Assembly (NCBI RefSeq): GCF_900602065.1
Contig: NZ_UWFN01000350.1
Coordinates: 124,001 to 188,000, forward strand
Direction of reading: 5' to 3'
DNA length: 64,000 nucleotides
Source: Pseudomonas viridiflava
GTDB taxonomy: Bacteria > Pseudomonadota > Gammaproteobacteria > Pseudomonadales > Pseudomonadaceae
Part shown: positions 41,386 through 50,087 of the stretch, piece by piece
Layout of the letters: every line of letters begins with the position of its first letter
Numbering within the stretch: position 1 is the stretch's first letter
Translations under genes and position numbers: made by a program
The notes under the pieces: generated by a model
What the model was told of the DNA's origin: nothing
Databases searched by the model: none
The model's input: only the letters and a program-made list of their open reading frames with translations

Positions 41386-42303
41386 ATGTCTTCTAGCCGC
41401 ACTGAGGCCGTCAAAGCCTATCTGCTCGATCTGCAAGACCGCATCTGTACTGCCCTGGAACAGGAAGACGGCGATGCCACTTTCGTCGAGGACGCCTGGA
41501 CTCGCCCTGCTGGCGGCGGTGGCCGTACCCGTGTGGTAGAGAATGGTGCAGTGATTGAGAAAGGCGGCGTCAACTTCTCTCACGTGTTCGGCACCAGCCT
41601 GCCGCCGTCAGCGAGTGCCCATCGGCCTGAGCTGGCCGGGCGTGGTTTCGAAGCGCTGGGCGTGTCGCTGGTGATTCATCCGCACAACCCGCATGTGCCG
41701 ACTTCTCACGCTAATGTACGGTTCTTTATCGCTGAGAAAGAAAGCGAAGAAGCGGTCTGGTGGTTCGGCGGAGGTTTCGATTTGACGCCCTATTACGGCG
41801 TCGAAGAAGACTGTGTGCATTGGCACCGGGTTGCCGAGCAAGCGTGTGCGCCGTTTGGTGCCGATGTCTATCCACGTTACAAAGCCTGGTGTGATAGCTA
41901 CTTTCACCTCAAGCATCGGAACGAGCCACGCGGCGTCGGCGGCTTGTTTTTTGATGATTTGAACCAGTGGGATTTCGATACCAGCTTTGCCTTCATGCGC
42001 GCGATTGGCGATGCCTTTATCGACGCTTATCTGCCCATCGTGCGTCGTCGCAAAGCAGACGCTTATACCGCGCAGCAGCGTGAGTTTCAGGAATTCCGTC
42101 GTGGGCGCTATGTGGAATTCAACCTCGTTTACGACCGCGGTACGTTGTTTGGCCTGCAATCGGGCGGACGTACCGAGTCGATCCTCATGTCGCTGCCGCC
42201 GCAAGTGCGCTGGGGTTATGACTGGAAAGCTGTGCCAGGCAGTGAAGAAGCGCGCCTGACCGAGTACTTCCTGCAGGATCGGGACTGGTTGGCGTTGGAG
42301 TAA
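41386..42303 (+). CDS. hemF: Oxygen-dependent coproporphyrinogen-III oxidase
   Basis: HemF, 305 residues, converts coproporphyrinogen III to protoporphyrinogen IX with molecular oxygen in heme synthesis. Conserved stretches GGGGRTRVVENGAVIEKGGV, WFGGGFDLTPYYG and RGRYVEFNLVYDRGT are present. The start is 35 bp after a pronounced promoter-like gap shared with qor. Confidence 0.98.
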   Translation: MSSSRTEAVKAYLLDLQDRICTALEQEDGDATFVEDAWTRPAGGGGRTRVVENGAVIEKGGVNFSHVFGTSLPPSASAHRPELAGRGFEALGVSLVIHPHNPHVPTSHANVRFFIAEKESEEAVWWFGGGFDLTPYYGVEEDCVHWHRVAEQACAPFGADVYPRYKAWCDSYFHLKHRNEPRGVGGLFFDDLNQWDFDTSFAFMRAIGDAFIDAYLPIVRRRKADAYTAQQREFQEFRRGRYVEFNLVYDRGTLFGLQSGGRTESILMSLPPQVRWGYDWKAVPGSEEARLTEYFLQDRDWLALE

Positions 42304-42340
42304 CTAACTCCAACGCTTTGTTTAATTGAAATAGATTCCC

Positions 42341-42433
42341 TGTGGGAGCGAATTCATTCGCGAAGGGGCCGGTACAGCCGCAACATACTGGTCGACAGAA
42401 ATGCCGCCTTCGCGAATGAATTCGCTCCCACAG
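42341..42433. repeat. REP doublet, GTGGGAGCGAATTCATTCGCGAA family
   Basis: Two well-matched arms, TGTGGGAGCGAATTCATTCG and its complement, about 93 bp in total. It fills the gap between hemF and aroE. Confidence 0.9.
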
Positions 42434-42464
42434 GTGGTACGTCGCTCGGCTTCCAGGAATATCA

Positions 42465-43286
42465 ATGGACCACTACGTCGTCTTCGGCAATCCCATCGGC
42501 CACAGCAAGTCACCGCTGATTCATGGCCTGTTCGCCGAACAAACCGGTCAGCAGCTGGATTACCGCACCGCGCTGGCGCCGCTGGATGACTTCACCGCAT
42601 TCGCTAAAGCCTTCTTCGACGAAGGCCGTGGCGCCAATGTGACCGTGCCGTTCAAGGAACAGGCTTATCGCATGGTCGACAGCCTGACTGAACGTGCCCG
42701 ACGCGCGGGCGCGGTCAACACGTTGAGCAAGCTGGCTGACGGCACCTTGTTGGGCGATAACACCGATGGCGCGGGGCTGGTGCGGGATCTGACGGTTAAT
42801 TGCGGCTTGAGCTTACAGGGCAAGCGCGTCCTGTTACTGGGCGCTGGCGGCGCAGTGCGTGGAGCGTTGGAGCCGTTGCTGGCCGAGCGCCCTGCGGTTT
42901 TGGTCGTCGCCAATCGCACCGTGGAAAAAGCTGAACTGCTGGCCCGGCAATTCGCGGATCTGGGACAGGTTTTTGCCAGCGGCTTCGATTGGCTGGAAGA
43001 GTCCGTGGACGTCATCATCAACGCCACCTCCGCGAGCCTGGCCGGAGAGCTGCCGCCGATTTCGCCGAGCCTGATCGAACCCGGTAAAACCTTCTGCTAC
43101 GACATGATGTACGGCAGCGAGCCTACGGCCTTCTGCCGCTGGGCCGCTGAGCATGGCGCAGCGCAATCGGTGGATGGCCTGGGCATGCTGGTCGAGCAAG
43201 CCGCCGAGGCATTTCTGCTATGGCGCGGCGTGCGACCGGATTCTGCTCCGGTGCTGGCGGAGTTACGTCGGCAACTCGCCGCTTAA
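42465..43286 (+). CDS. aroE: Shikimate dehydrogenase (NADP+)
   Basis: AroE, 273 residues, reduces 3-dehydroshikimate to shikimate in aromatic amino acid synthesis. The substrate-binding N-terminus has VFGNPIGHSKSPLIH and NVTVPFKEQAY with the catalytic Lys. The NADP-binding motif GAGGAVRG follows at about residue 127. It converges with the SulP gene, overlapping it by 4 bp at the stop codons. Confidence 0.97.
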   Translation: MDHYVVFGNPIGHSKSPLIHGLFAEQTGQQLDYRTALAPLDDFTAFAKAFFDEGRGANVTVPFKEQAYRMVDSLTERARRAGAVNTLSKLADGTLLGDNTDGAGLVRDLTVNCGLSLQGKRVLLLGAGGAVRGALEPLLAERPAVLVVANRTVEKAELLARQFADLGQVFASGFDWLEESVDVIINATSASLAGELPPISPSLIEPGKTFCYDMMYGSEPTAFCRWAAEHGAAQSVDGLGMLVEQAAEAFLLWRGVRPDSAPVLAELRRQLAA

Positions 43287-44851
43287 TCCTCAAATAGAAT
43301 CGGGCATTGCTCCGCCCCTTCCAGCTTGCGCAACTCATCGATCACCTGCGGCCTGGCCCGACGTAACGTCAGGGTCCGGTTGTGCTTGCCCAGACGCCGG
43401 GCCTCCTGATGGAGCATCTCGACGCCTGAGTAATCGATGAAGTTGATGTGCTGCGCCTCAATGACCACATGCTTGCCTTCCGTGCGCTGCAGTCTGGTTT
43501 GCAGGTAATGGCTGGCGCCGAAAAATATCGACCCGCCGACCCGCATGATGTCTTCGTCGCCGTCGCGCCACTGCTGCACGCTCGGTTGCGAGGTGCGCTT
43601 GAGGTAAAAGAACAGCGACGCCAGCACTCCCGCGTAAATAGCGGTTTGCAGCTCTAGCAGCAGAGTTGCGATGCACGTCAGGGCCATGACCAGAAACTCC
43701 GAGCGGCTGACCCGGTACAAGGCGCTGATGCCACGTCGGTCCACCAGACCCCAGCAGATCAGAAGAATCGAAGCGGCCATTGCCGGGATAGGAATGTGCG
43801 CGATCAACGAAGCCCCGGCGACGGCGAACAGCGCGACCCACAGGGCGGAAAAGATGCCGGCCAGCGGCGATCGGGCACCTGCCTCAAAGCTCAGCGCCGA
43901 ACGGGTAAACGAACCCGCTGACAAAAAACCCGAAAACAGACTGCCGACCATATTCGACAGGCCCTGAGCGCGGACCTCCTGATTGGCGTCGATCATTTGC
44001 TGAGAGCGCGTGGACAACGAACGGGAAATCGACAGGCTGTTGACCAGCCCCAGCATGCCCACCGCCACAGCACTCGGCAGCAGCTTGAGAATCAGCTCCA
44101 GATCCAGCGGCAGCGGGCTCAGCGGTGGCAGATGCCCGACAAAGGCTGAGACCACGCGCACATGGCCAAACATCGCAGGCCAGAGCCAGACCAACAGGCT
44201 GGACGCGATCAGGGTTATCAGTAGCGTTGGCCAGCGTGGGACCAGCAGCTTCAAGCCAATACCCAGTGCCAGGGTCAGCAGACCTAAAACCAACGAGGCT
44301 TTATCCAGTTCGCCCCGATGCTCAAGCACCGCAATCAGGCTTTTCAGAGCTGTGGTCTGGCTGGGCAAATCGATACCGATCAGGTTAGGCATCTGCCCCA
44401 GGGCAATCACCACTGCGGCGCCCAGAGTGAACCCCAGCACGACTGAATGGGAGACGAAGTTGACCAGCGCACCAAAGCGCACCATCCCGAGCAATAACTG
44501 AAACAGCCCGGCAATGAACGTCAGCAACAGGATCAGGGTGATGTAATCCTGACTGGCCGGGACCGCCAGCGGGCTGATACTGGCGTAGAGCACGACGGAA
44601 ATAGCCGCCGTCGGGCCACAGATCAGGTGCCACGAGGAGCCCCACAAACAGGCAATCATGACCGGCACTATCGCCGCGTATAAACCGTACTCGGCAGGCA
44701 GCCCGGCAATCAGGGCATAAGCAATGGACTGTGGCAGCGCCAGAATCGCCCCGCTCAAACCGACCACCGCATCACGCCCTACCGTGGCACGGGTCTGCCG
44801 GGGAAGCCAGGCAAGGAAAGGCAGAAATTTATGGCGATTGAGCCAACCCAT
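43283..44851 (-). CDS. SulP-family anion transporter with STAS domain
   Basis: A 522-residue transporter with about 12 membrane segments and a C-terminal cytoplasmic STAS domain (about 425-520, VIEAQHINFIDYSGVEML). The family carries sulfate, bicarbonate or other anions. Because the next genes code for a choline-binding protein and a choline-sulfatase, sulfate (released from choline-O-sulfate) or choline-sulfate itself is the most likely cargo; this is inference from context. The order is the same in P. aeruginosa (PA0029-PA0031). Confidence 0.88.
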   Translation of the reverse strand: MGWLNRHKFLPFLAWLPRQTRATVGRDAVVGLSGAILALPQSIAYALIAGLPAEYGLYAAIVPVMIACLWGSSWHLICGPTAAISVVLYASISPLAVPASQDYITLILLLTFIAGLFQLLLGMVRFGALVNFVSHSVVLGFTLGAAVVIALGQMPNLIGIDLPSQTTALKSLIAVLEHRGELDKASLVLGLLTLALGIGLKLLVPRWPTLLITLIASSLLVWLWPAMFGHVRVVSAFVGHLPPLSPLPLDLELILKLLPSAVAVGMLGLVNSLSISRSLSTRSQQMIDANQEVRAQGLSNMVGSLFSGFLSAGSFTRSALSFEAGARSPLAGIFSALWVALFAVAGASLIAHIPIPAMAASILLICWGLVDRRGISALYRVSRSEFLVMALTCIATLLLELQTAIYAGVLASLFFYLKRTSQPSVQQWRDGDEDIMRVGGSIFFGASHYLQTRLQRTEGKHVVIEAQHINFIDYSGVEMLHQEARRLGKHNRTLTLRRARPQVIDELRKLEGAEQCPILFED

Positions 44852-44922
44852 GAAACGCTCTTTGAAGGATTGCGGAGGGGGTAAGGGTGAGGTGTCAGGC
44901 AGTTAGGTGCAAGGCTGTGTAC

Positions 44923-44997
44923 CTGTAGGAGCTGCCGAAGGCTGCGAAAGCAATATTCCTGACACATCGCTTCGCAGCCTTCGGCAGCTCCTACAGG
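44923..44997. repeat. REP doublet, GCTGCCGAAGGCTGCGA family
   Basis: Left arm CTGTAGGAGCTGCCGAAGGC and complementary right arm ending GGCAGCTCCTACAG. It lies between the SulP gene and the choline-binding protein gene. Confidence 0.9.
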
Positions 44998-45014
44998 TTC
45001 GTATGCTTGGGCTT

Positions 45015-45938
45015 TTAAAGCTTCGCCTTCACCGCCGCCAGCGCATCTTTGTCATCAATGGTCTTCACCCCATCCAGCCATTTATCCAGCACGGCCGGGT
45101 TGGCCTTGATCCAGGTTTTGACCGCAGCAGCATTGGTGACTTTGTTATTGGTGACATCAGCCATGATGCTGTTCTCCATGTCCTGAGTGAACGTCAGGTT
45201 GGTCAACAGTTTGCCTACATTCGGGCAGGCTTCGGCGTAGCCTTTGCGGGTCAGGGTATGCACGGTGCCGGTGTCGCCGAAGTATTTCTCGCCGCCTTTG
45301 AGGTAGTGCATTTTGATTTGCACGTTCATTGGATGCGGGGTCCAGCCAAGGAAAACCACGAACTTGTCGCGTTTGATATTGCGCTGCACTTCGGCCAGCA
45401 TCGCCTGCTCACTGGACTCCACCAGCTTCCAGCCTCCCAGGTCGAATTCGTTTTTCTTGATGATCTCCTGAATCGACAGGTTGGCAGGCGCGCCTGAACC
45501 AATCCCGTAAACCTTCTTCTCGAACTTGTCGGCGAATTTGTTCAGGTCGGCAAAGTCATGCACGCCCGCGTCCCAGACGTAATCCGGTACGGCCAGGGTG
45601 AATTCGGTGCCGTCCAGGTTCTTCGCCAGTTGGGTGACATCCCCGGTTGCGACGAACTTGTCATAGAAACCCTGCTGCGCGGGCATCCAGTTACCCAGGA
45701 AGACGTCCAGCTTGCCATCCTTGAGGCCGCCGTAAGCAATCGGCACCGCCAGGGTGTCCACCTTGGGCTTGTAGCCCATGCCTTCCAGCAGGAAGCCGGC
45801 AATCGCGTTGGTCGCGGCAATGTCGCTCCAGCCAGGATCAGCCAGTTTGACGGTGCTGCAACTTTGCTCGGCAGCCTGTACCGCAAGGCTGCTCAACGCC
45901 ATAACCCCGATCACAAGTGTTTTGGATAACGTCTTCAT
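45015..45938 (-). CDS. choX: Choline-type ABC transporter substrate-binding protein
   Basis: A 307-residue periplasmic binding protein of the OpuAC/ChoX group. A signal peptide ends near LAVQA (about residue 22). Aromatic residues expected for the quaternary-ammonium cage are visible (DPGWSDIAATNA, GNWMPAQQGFYD, PDYVWDAGVHD, LGWTPHPMN). It lies directly downstream of betC, and no permease or ATPase gene is adjacent, so it must share a transporter core (such as CbcWV-type) coded elsewhere. Confidence 0.88.
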   Translation of the reverse strand: MKTLSKTLVIGVMALSSLAVQAAEQSCSTVKLADPGWSDIAATNAIAGFLLEGMGYKPKVDTLAVPIAYGGLKDGKLDVFLGNWMPAQQGFYDKFVATGDVTQLAKNLDGTEFTLAVPDYVWDAGVHDFADLNKFADKFEKKVYGIGSGAPANLSIQEIIKKNEFDLGGWKLVESSEQAMLAEVQRNIKRDKFVVFLGWTPHPMNVQIKMHYLKGGEKYFGDTGTVHTLTRKGYAEACPNVGKLLTNLTFTQDMENSIMADVTNNKVTNAAAVKTWIKANPAVLDKWLDGVKTIDDKDALAAVKAKL

Positions 45939-45972
45939 TAACTTCCCCTAGTTTTTTGATTTTTTGGCAGGG

Positions 45973-47478
45973 TCAAGGTTGTGGATAACGTGCCTTGCGC
46001 TCCAGATCGTCCAGATCAATGTGGTTGCGCATGTACTGCTGACTGGCGTCTACCAGCGGCTGGTGATCCCAACTCTTCAGCTTGCCGAGTGCCAGCGATT
46101 CAGCGACAAAGCGCCGTCTACGCTGGCTGGCGAGCACCTGGAGGTGTATCGCCGGTATATCCCATTTGGCTCGTGCTTCAGCCAGGAATTCAGTGAACAG
46201 TTGCTGGTGAATGTCCGACTGGCTCAGCTCTTCCAGCTCCTGCGGATCGTTATGGACATCGAATAGCAGGCATGGGTCCTGCTCCGAGTAAATGAATTTG
46301 TACGCGCCGCGCCGGATCATCATCAATGGGCTGTTAGTGCCTTCGGCCATGTACTCACCGAACACTTCATCGTGTCCATCCTCACCCAGCAAATGCGGGA
46401 TCAGCGACTGACCGTCCAGTGGCAAACCGTCTACCAGTTCGCCCTCGGCCATTGCTACAAAAGTCGGCAGTAGGTCCGCGGTTGAAACCGCGGCAGCAAC
46501 ACGTCCGGCTTTGTACTGGCCTGGCGCATAAACCAGCAGCGGTACGCGAGCCGCCATTTCAAACCAGTGCATTTTGTACCAGAGACCGCGCTCGCCCAGC
46601 ATGTCGCCGTGGTCGCCGGAGAACACCACAATGGTGTCCTCGGCCAGGCCGATGTCTTCCAGCGTCTGCATCAGCTTGCCGACATTGCTGTCGATGTAGC
46701 TGCAAGCGCCGAAGTAAGCGCGCCGGGCATCGCGGATTTTCTCGTCAGGCAGCGGCTTGTCCCACAGATCATAGACCTTCATCAGGCGTTGAGAGTGCGG
46801 ATCCTGATCGGCCTGATCCGGCCGGTGCTGCGGCAGGGGAATGTCATCATCGCTGTACAGGTCCCAGAACGGTTTGGGGATGGTGTATGGGTCATGCGGA
46901 TGAGTCATTGAGACGGTCAGGCAGAACGGTTGATCGCCGTCGTTGCGCACGTGATCGAACAGGTATTGCTGGGCTTTGAAGACCACTTCTTCATCGAAGT
47001 CCAGCTGGTTGGTGCGCACGCATGGGCCTGCTTGAAGCACCGATGCCATGTTGTGATACCAGGTCGGACGCACATCTGGCGCGTCCCAATTGACGGACCA
47101 GCCATAGTCGGCTGGATAGATATCACTGGTCAGGCGTTCTTCGTAGCCATGCAGTTGATCAGGCCCGCAGAAATGCATCTTGCCGGACAGGGCGGTCTTG
47201 TAGCCCAACCGGCGCAGATAGTGCGCGTAAGTCGGGATATCGGCGGGGAACTCTGCGGCGTTGTCATAGGCGCCGATCTTGCTGGGCAACTGACCGCTCA
47301 CCAGCGTGAAGCGCGACGGCGCGCACAGTGGACTGTTGCAGTAGGCGGCGTCGAACACCACGCCTTCAGCGGCGAGGCGGCTCAAATGAGGCATCTTGAT
47401 GGGAGATGAGGCGTAGAACGGCAACATCGGCGCGGCCATTTGATCGGCCATGATGAAAAGAATATTTTTGCGCTTCAT
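45973..47478 (-). CDS. betC: Choline-sulfatase
   Basis: BetC, 501 residues, hydrolyses choline-O-sulfate to choline and sulfate, supplying an osmoprotectant precursor, carbon and sulfur. The sulfatase signature CAPSR has its formylglycine-forming Cys at about residue 52, with metal-binding Asp in the N-terminal ADQ and in FSGDHGDMLGERG. The start MKRKNILFIMADQM at 47478 was chosen; the longer frame to 47697 runs through the promoter and the divergent regulator. Its partner regulator is divergent and 115 bp away. Confidence 0.94.
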   Translation of the reverse strand: MKRKNILFIMADQMAAPMLPFYASSPIKMPHLSRLAAEGVVFDAAYCNSPLCAPSRFTLVSGQLPSKIGAYDNAAEFPADIPTYAHYLRRLGYKTALSGKMHFCGPDQLHGYEERLTSDIYPADYGWSVNWDAPDVRPTWYHNMASVLQAGPCVRTNQLDFDEEVVFKAQQYLFDHVRNDGDQPFCLTVSMTHPHDPYTIPKPFWDLYSDDDIPLPQHRPDQADQDPHSQRLMKVYDLWDKPLPDEKIRDARRAYFGACSYIDSNVGKLMQTLEDIGLAEDTIVVFSGDHGDMLGERGLWYKMHWFEMAARVPLLVYAPGQYKAGRVAAAVSTADLLPTFVAMAEGELVDGLPLDGQSLIPHLLGEDGHDEVFGEYMAEGTNSPLMMIRRGAYKFIYSEQDPCLLFDVHNDPQELEELSQSDIHQQLFTEFLAEARAKWDIPAIHLQVLASQRRRRFVAESLALGKLKSWDHQPLVDASQQYMRNHIDLDDLERKARYPQP

Positions 47479-47593
47479 GTATTTCGCGGCATCCCATAGT
47501 GAATATTTATGCGAAAGTGCTGCGATTGAGGATGGGACCCATGCGTGCCGTGGTAAAGCCCATGTAAGGCAATGCCTAGGATAAGTACAGCTT

Positions 47594-48544
47594 ATGTTTG
47601 AATCGCTTGGTGATATGTCGCTGGATCTGTTGCGTGCGTTCGAGGCCGCGGCGCGTTTGCGCAGTTTCACGGCGGCAGCGATTGAACTGGGTACCACTCA
47701 GCCCGCCGTCAGTCAGCAGATCAAGCGCCTTGAAGAGCAACTGGCGACACGGTTATTCGACCGGATTTACCGTGGCATTGAGCTGACGGATGCCGGCGAA
47801 ATTCTGTTCAACCATGTGCAGTCCGGTCTGCAGTCGATGGATGCCGGGTTGATCACCATCACTCATCAGCACCAACATGAAGTTCTGCAGGTGGCTACTG
47901 ATTTCGCGTTTGCCGCCTATTGGCTTATGCCACGTCTTCATCGCTTTCACGAGGCCAATCCTGATGTGGACGTCAGCCTGGTCACCAGTGAGCGCAGCCA
48001 CAGCATGCTGCGCGCCGATATCGACGTTGCGGTGTTGTTCGGTGATGGGCGTTTCAAACAGGGGGAAAGCCGTTGGCTGTTCAGCGAAGAGGTTTTCCCG
48101 GTGTGCAGCCCGCAATTGTTGGCCGGACGCGAGCCGCCGTTATCCAATGATGTACTGCGCGAATTCCCGCTGCTGCACTTGCGTGGTGAAAGCAGCGCCA
48201 ACTGGTTCGACTGGGGGGGCGTGTTCAGAGCGCTGAATATTCCTCAGGCCCCTGCTCCCGGGCAGTTACGCTTCGACAACTACACCTTGCTGATTCAGGC
48301 AGCCATTGCGGGCCAGGGCGTGGCCATTGGTTGGCGTCATCTGGTGGATGCCCTGCTTGATCAAGGCCTGCTGTGCCGCCCCATCGCTGCGACGGCGATT
48401 TCGGGTTATGGCTATTACGTGGTTCTGCCGCAACGCAAACGAAGGGTGCAGATCGTTCAGCAGTTTGTGGACTGGCTGGCGAGTGAGCAGGCGCAGAGTG
48501 GACCGTCGCTGACGGGCAGGCCTTTGCCGTCGATTGCGGTATAA
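47594..48544 (+). CDS. LysR-family regulator of choline-sulfate genes
   Basis: A 316-residue LysR regulator: winged helix-turn-helix at about 8-67 (AIELGTTQPAVSQQIKRLEE) and a periplasmic-binding-type effector domain. It reads away from betC, so by the usual LysR arrangement it should control betC-choX and itself. The effector is likely choline-sulfate or choline, by inference. The first ATG (MFESLGDMSLDLLRAFE) is used; MSLDLL seven codons in is an alternative. Confidence 0.9.
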   Translation: MFESLGDMSLDLLRAFEAAARLRSFTAAAIELGTTQPAVSQQIKRLEEQLATRLFDRIYRGIELTDAGEILFNHVQSGLQSMDAGLITITHQHQHEVLQVATDFAFAAYWLMPRLHRFHEANPDVDVSLVTSERSHSMLRADIDVAVLFGDGRFKQGESRWLFSEEVFPVCSPQLLAGREPPLSNDVLREFPLLHLRGESSANWFDWGGVFRALNIPQAPAPGQLRFDNYTLLIQAAIAGQGVAIGWRHLVDALLDQGLLCRPIAATAISGYGYYVVLPQRKRRVQIVQQFVDWLASEQAQSGPSLTGRPLPSIAV

Positions 48545-48608
48545 AAGAAGCGTTGCTGGCGCTGACGCCAGGTTGTTGTCGCAAAGTCGTTCAGAAAAAA
48601 CGGGACCC

Positions 48609-48697
48609 TGTGGGAGCGAATTTATTCGCGAAAGCGGTGTGTTGGACTCTGGTATTTTCCAGGATTGGCCCCTTCGCGAATGAATTCGCTCCCACAG
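48609..48697. repeat. REP doublet, GTGGGAGCGAATTCATTCGCGAA family
   Basis: Left arm TGTGGGAGCGAATTTATTCG and right arm CGCGAATGAATTCGCTCCCA, about 89 bp. It lies in the 234-bp gap between the LysR gene and the DOPA-dioxygenase-like gene; nothing else is seen there. Confidence 0.88.
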
Positions 48698-48778
48698 TAA
48701 GATCCCATTTCAATCCAGGTTATTGCGGCACCTGATAAGAACCGCCTGATTCGATTATCCAGAGGAGCACTTACACCC

Positions 48779-49111
48779 ATGTCAGAGATTCAGGGCTATC
48801 ACGCCCACGTTTACTTCGATGCTGACACTATCGAGCAGGCACGTGCCTTGTGTGAGGCGGCGGTCGAGAAGTTTGGTTTGGCGATGGGCAGGGTTCACGA
48901 GCGTCCGGTCGGCCCGCATACCGACTGGAGTTGTCAGTTGGCATTCGATCATCAGCAGTTTGCCGATGTCATGCTTTGGCTGGCGCTGAACCGCAATGGT
49001 CTGGTGGTGTTTACCCATCCGCTGACGGGCGATGAGCTAGCGGATCATACCGAGCATGCGATCTGGATGGGGGCGGTACGGCCTTTGAATGTGGAGATGT
49101 TCAGGCGCTAA
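48779..49111 (+). CDS. DOPA 4,5-dioxygenase family protein
   Basis: A 110-residue protein of the DOPA 4,5-dioxygenase-like family, small enzymes that open aromatic catechol rings. Several histidines expected as metal ligands are visible (YHAHVYFD, GRVHERPVGPH, FTHPLTGDE). The substrate in bacteria is uncertain. AGAGGAG precedes the start. No aromatic-catabolism genes are adjacent. Confidence 0.85.
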   Translation: MSEIQGYHAHVYFDADTIEQARALCEAAVEKFGLAMGRVHERPVGPHTDWSCQLAFDHQQFADVMLWLALNRNGLVVFTHPLTGDELADHTEHAIWMGAVRPLNVEMFRR

Positions 49112-49172
49112 TGCGAAATAAATCGGAACCTGTGGCTCTGACACCGCGCTGTCGTGCAGTAGCCATTGGGTC

Positions 49173-49262
49173 TGTAGGAGCGAGCTTGCTCGCGATGGCG
49201 TCAGTTCAGGCGATCAATTCGTCGGCCAAGAGACCCAATCGCGAGCAAGCTCACTCCTACAG
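49173..49262. repeat. REP doublet, GTAGGAGCGAGCTTGCTCGCGA family
   Basis: Left arm TGTAGGAGCGAGCTTGCTCG and right arm CGCGAGCAAGCTCACTCCTA. It is the only complete copy of this subtype in the window and fills the convergent gap between the dioxygenase-like gene and trpA. Confidence 0.88.
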
Positions 49263-49274
49263 TCAGCTTTACCT

Positions 49275-50087
49275 TCAGCTCACACGGGCTTTACGTACGC
49301 CTTCAGCCAAGGCTGCACACAGGCTCAGCACGTCGTCGACGCCCTGCTCTGGCGACGCGGCATTGGCGATCTTGTCCACCAGGGCCGAACCCACCACTAC
49401 GCCGTCCGCGAGGCGAGCGATGGCAGCCGCCTGCTCCGGTGTACGGATACCGAAGCCGACACAGATCGGCAGGCTGGTATGGCGATGCAGGCGCTCGATT
49501 GCGCCTTCAACGTGCTCCATCGTCGCTGAACCTGCGCCGGTCACACCCGCAACCGACACGTAGTAGACGAAGCCGGAACTGCGCTCAAGAACCCGTGGCA
49601 GACGCGCATCGTCAGTGGTTGGCGTGGTCAGGCGGATGAAATCGATACCGGAAGCCTGAGCAGGCGTCGCCAGTTCGGCGTCATGCTCGGGCGGCAAGTC
49701 AACGATGATCAAACCATCGACGCCCGCCTCGCTGGCTGCGGCCACGAACTTCTCGACACCAAAACGATGGATCGGGTTGTAGTAACCCATCAGCACAATC
49801 GGCGTGGTCTGGTCTTCGACGCGAAACTCGCTGACCATTTGCAAGGTTTTCAGCAGCGTCTGACCTGCGTCCAGAGCGCGCAAGGTAGCGAGTTGAATCG
49901 CTACGCCGTCGGCCATTGGGTCGGTGAAGGGCATGCCCAATTCGATCACGTCGGCACCGGCAGCGGGCAGGCCCTTGAGCACTTTCAGGGAGGTGTCGTA
50001 ACCTGGGTCGCCTGCGGTGACGAAGGTCACCAGTGCTGCGCGGCCTTCGGTTTTCAGCTGGGCGAAACGTTGTTCGAGGCGGCTCAT
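49275..50087 (-). CDS. trpA: Tryptophan synthase alpha chain
   Basis: TrpA, 270 residues, splits indole-3-glycerol phosphate to indole and glyceraldehyde-3-phosphate. Catalytic Glu and Asp appear in DVIELGMPFTDPMADG, and the phosphate-binding GVTGAGSA loop is present. It overlaps trpB by four bases (ATGA), so the subunits of the alpha2beta2 channel enzyme are translationally coupled. Confidence 0.98.
   Translation of the reverse strand: MSRLEQRFAQLKTEGRAALVTFVTAGDPGYDTSLKVLKGLPAAGADVIELGMPFTDPMADGVAIQLATLRALDAGQTLLKTLQMVSEFRVEDQTTPIVLMGYYNPIHRFGVEKFVAAASEAGVDGLIIVDLPPEHDAELATPAQASGIDFIRLTTPTTDDARLPRVLERSSGFVYYVSVAGVTGAGSATMEHVEGAIERLHRHTSLPICVGFGIRTPEQAAAIARLADGVVVGSALVDKIANAASPEQGVDDVLSLCAALAEGVRKARVS

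Noticed and set aside
47479..47697. Longer N-terminus of the choline-sulfatase.
   Set aside because: The extension reads through the divergent promoter and the 5' end of the LysR gene and has no family similarity; MKRKNILFIMADQ is the proper sulfatase start.
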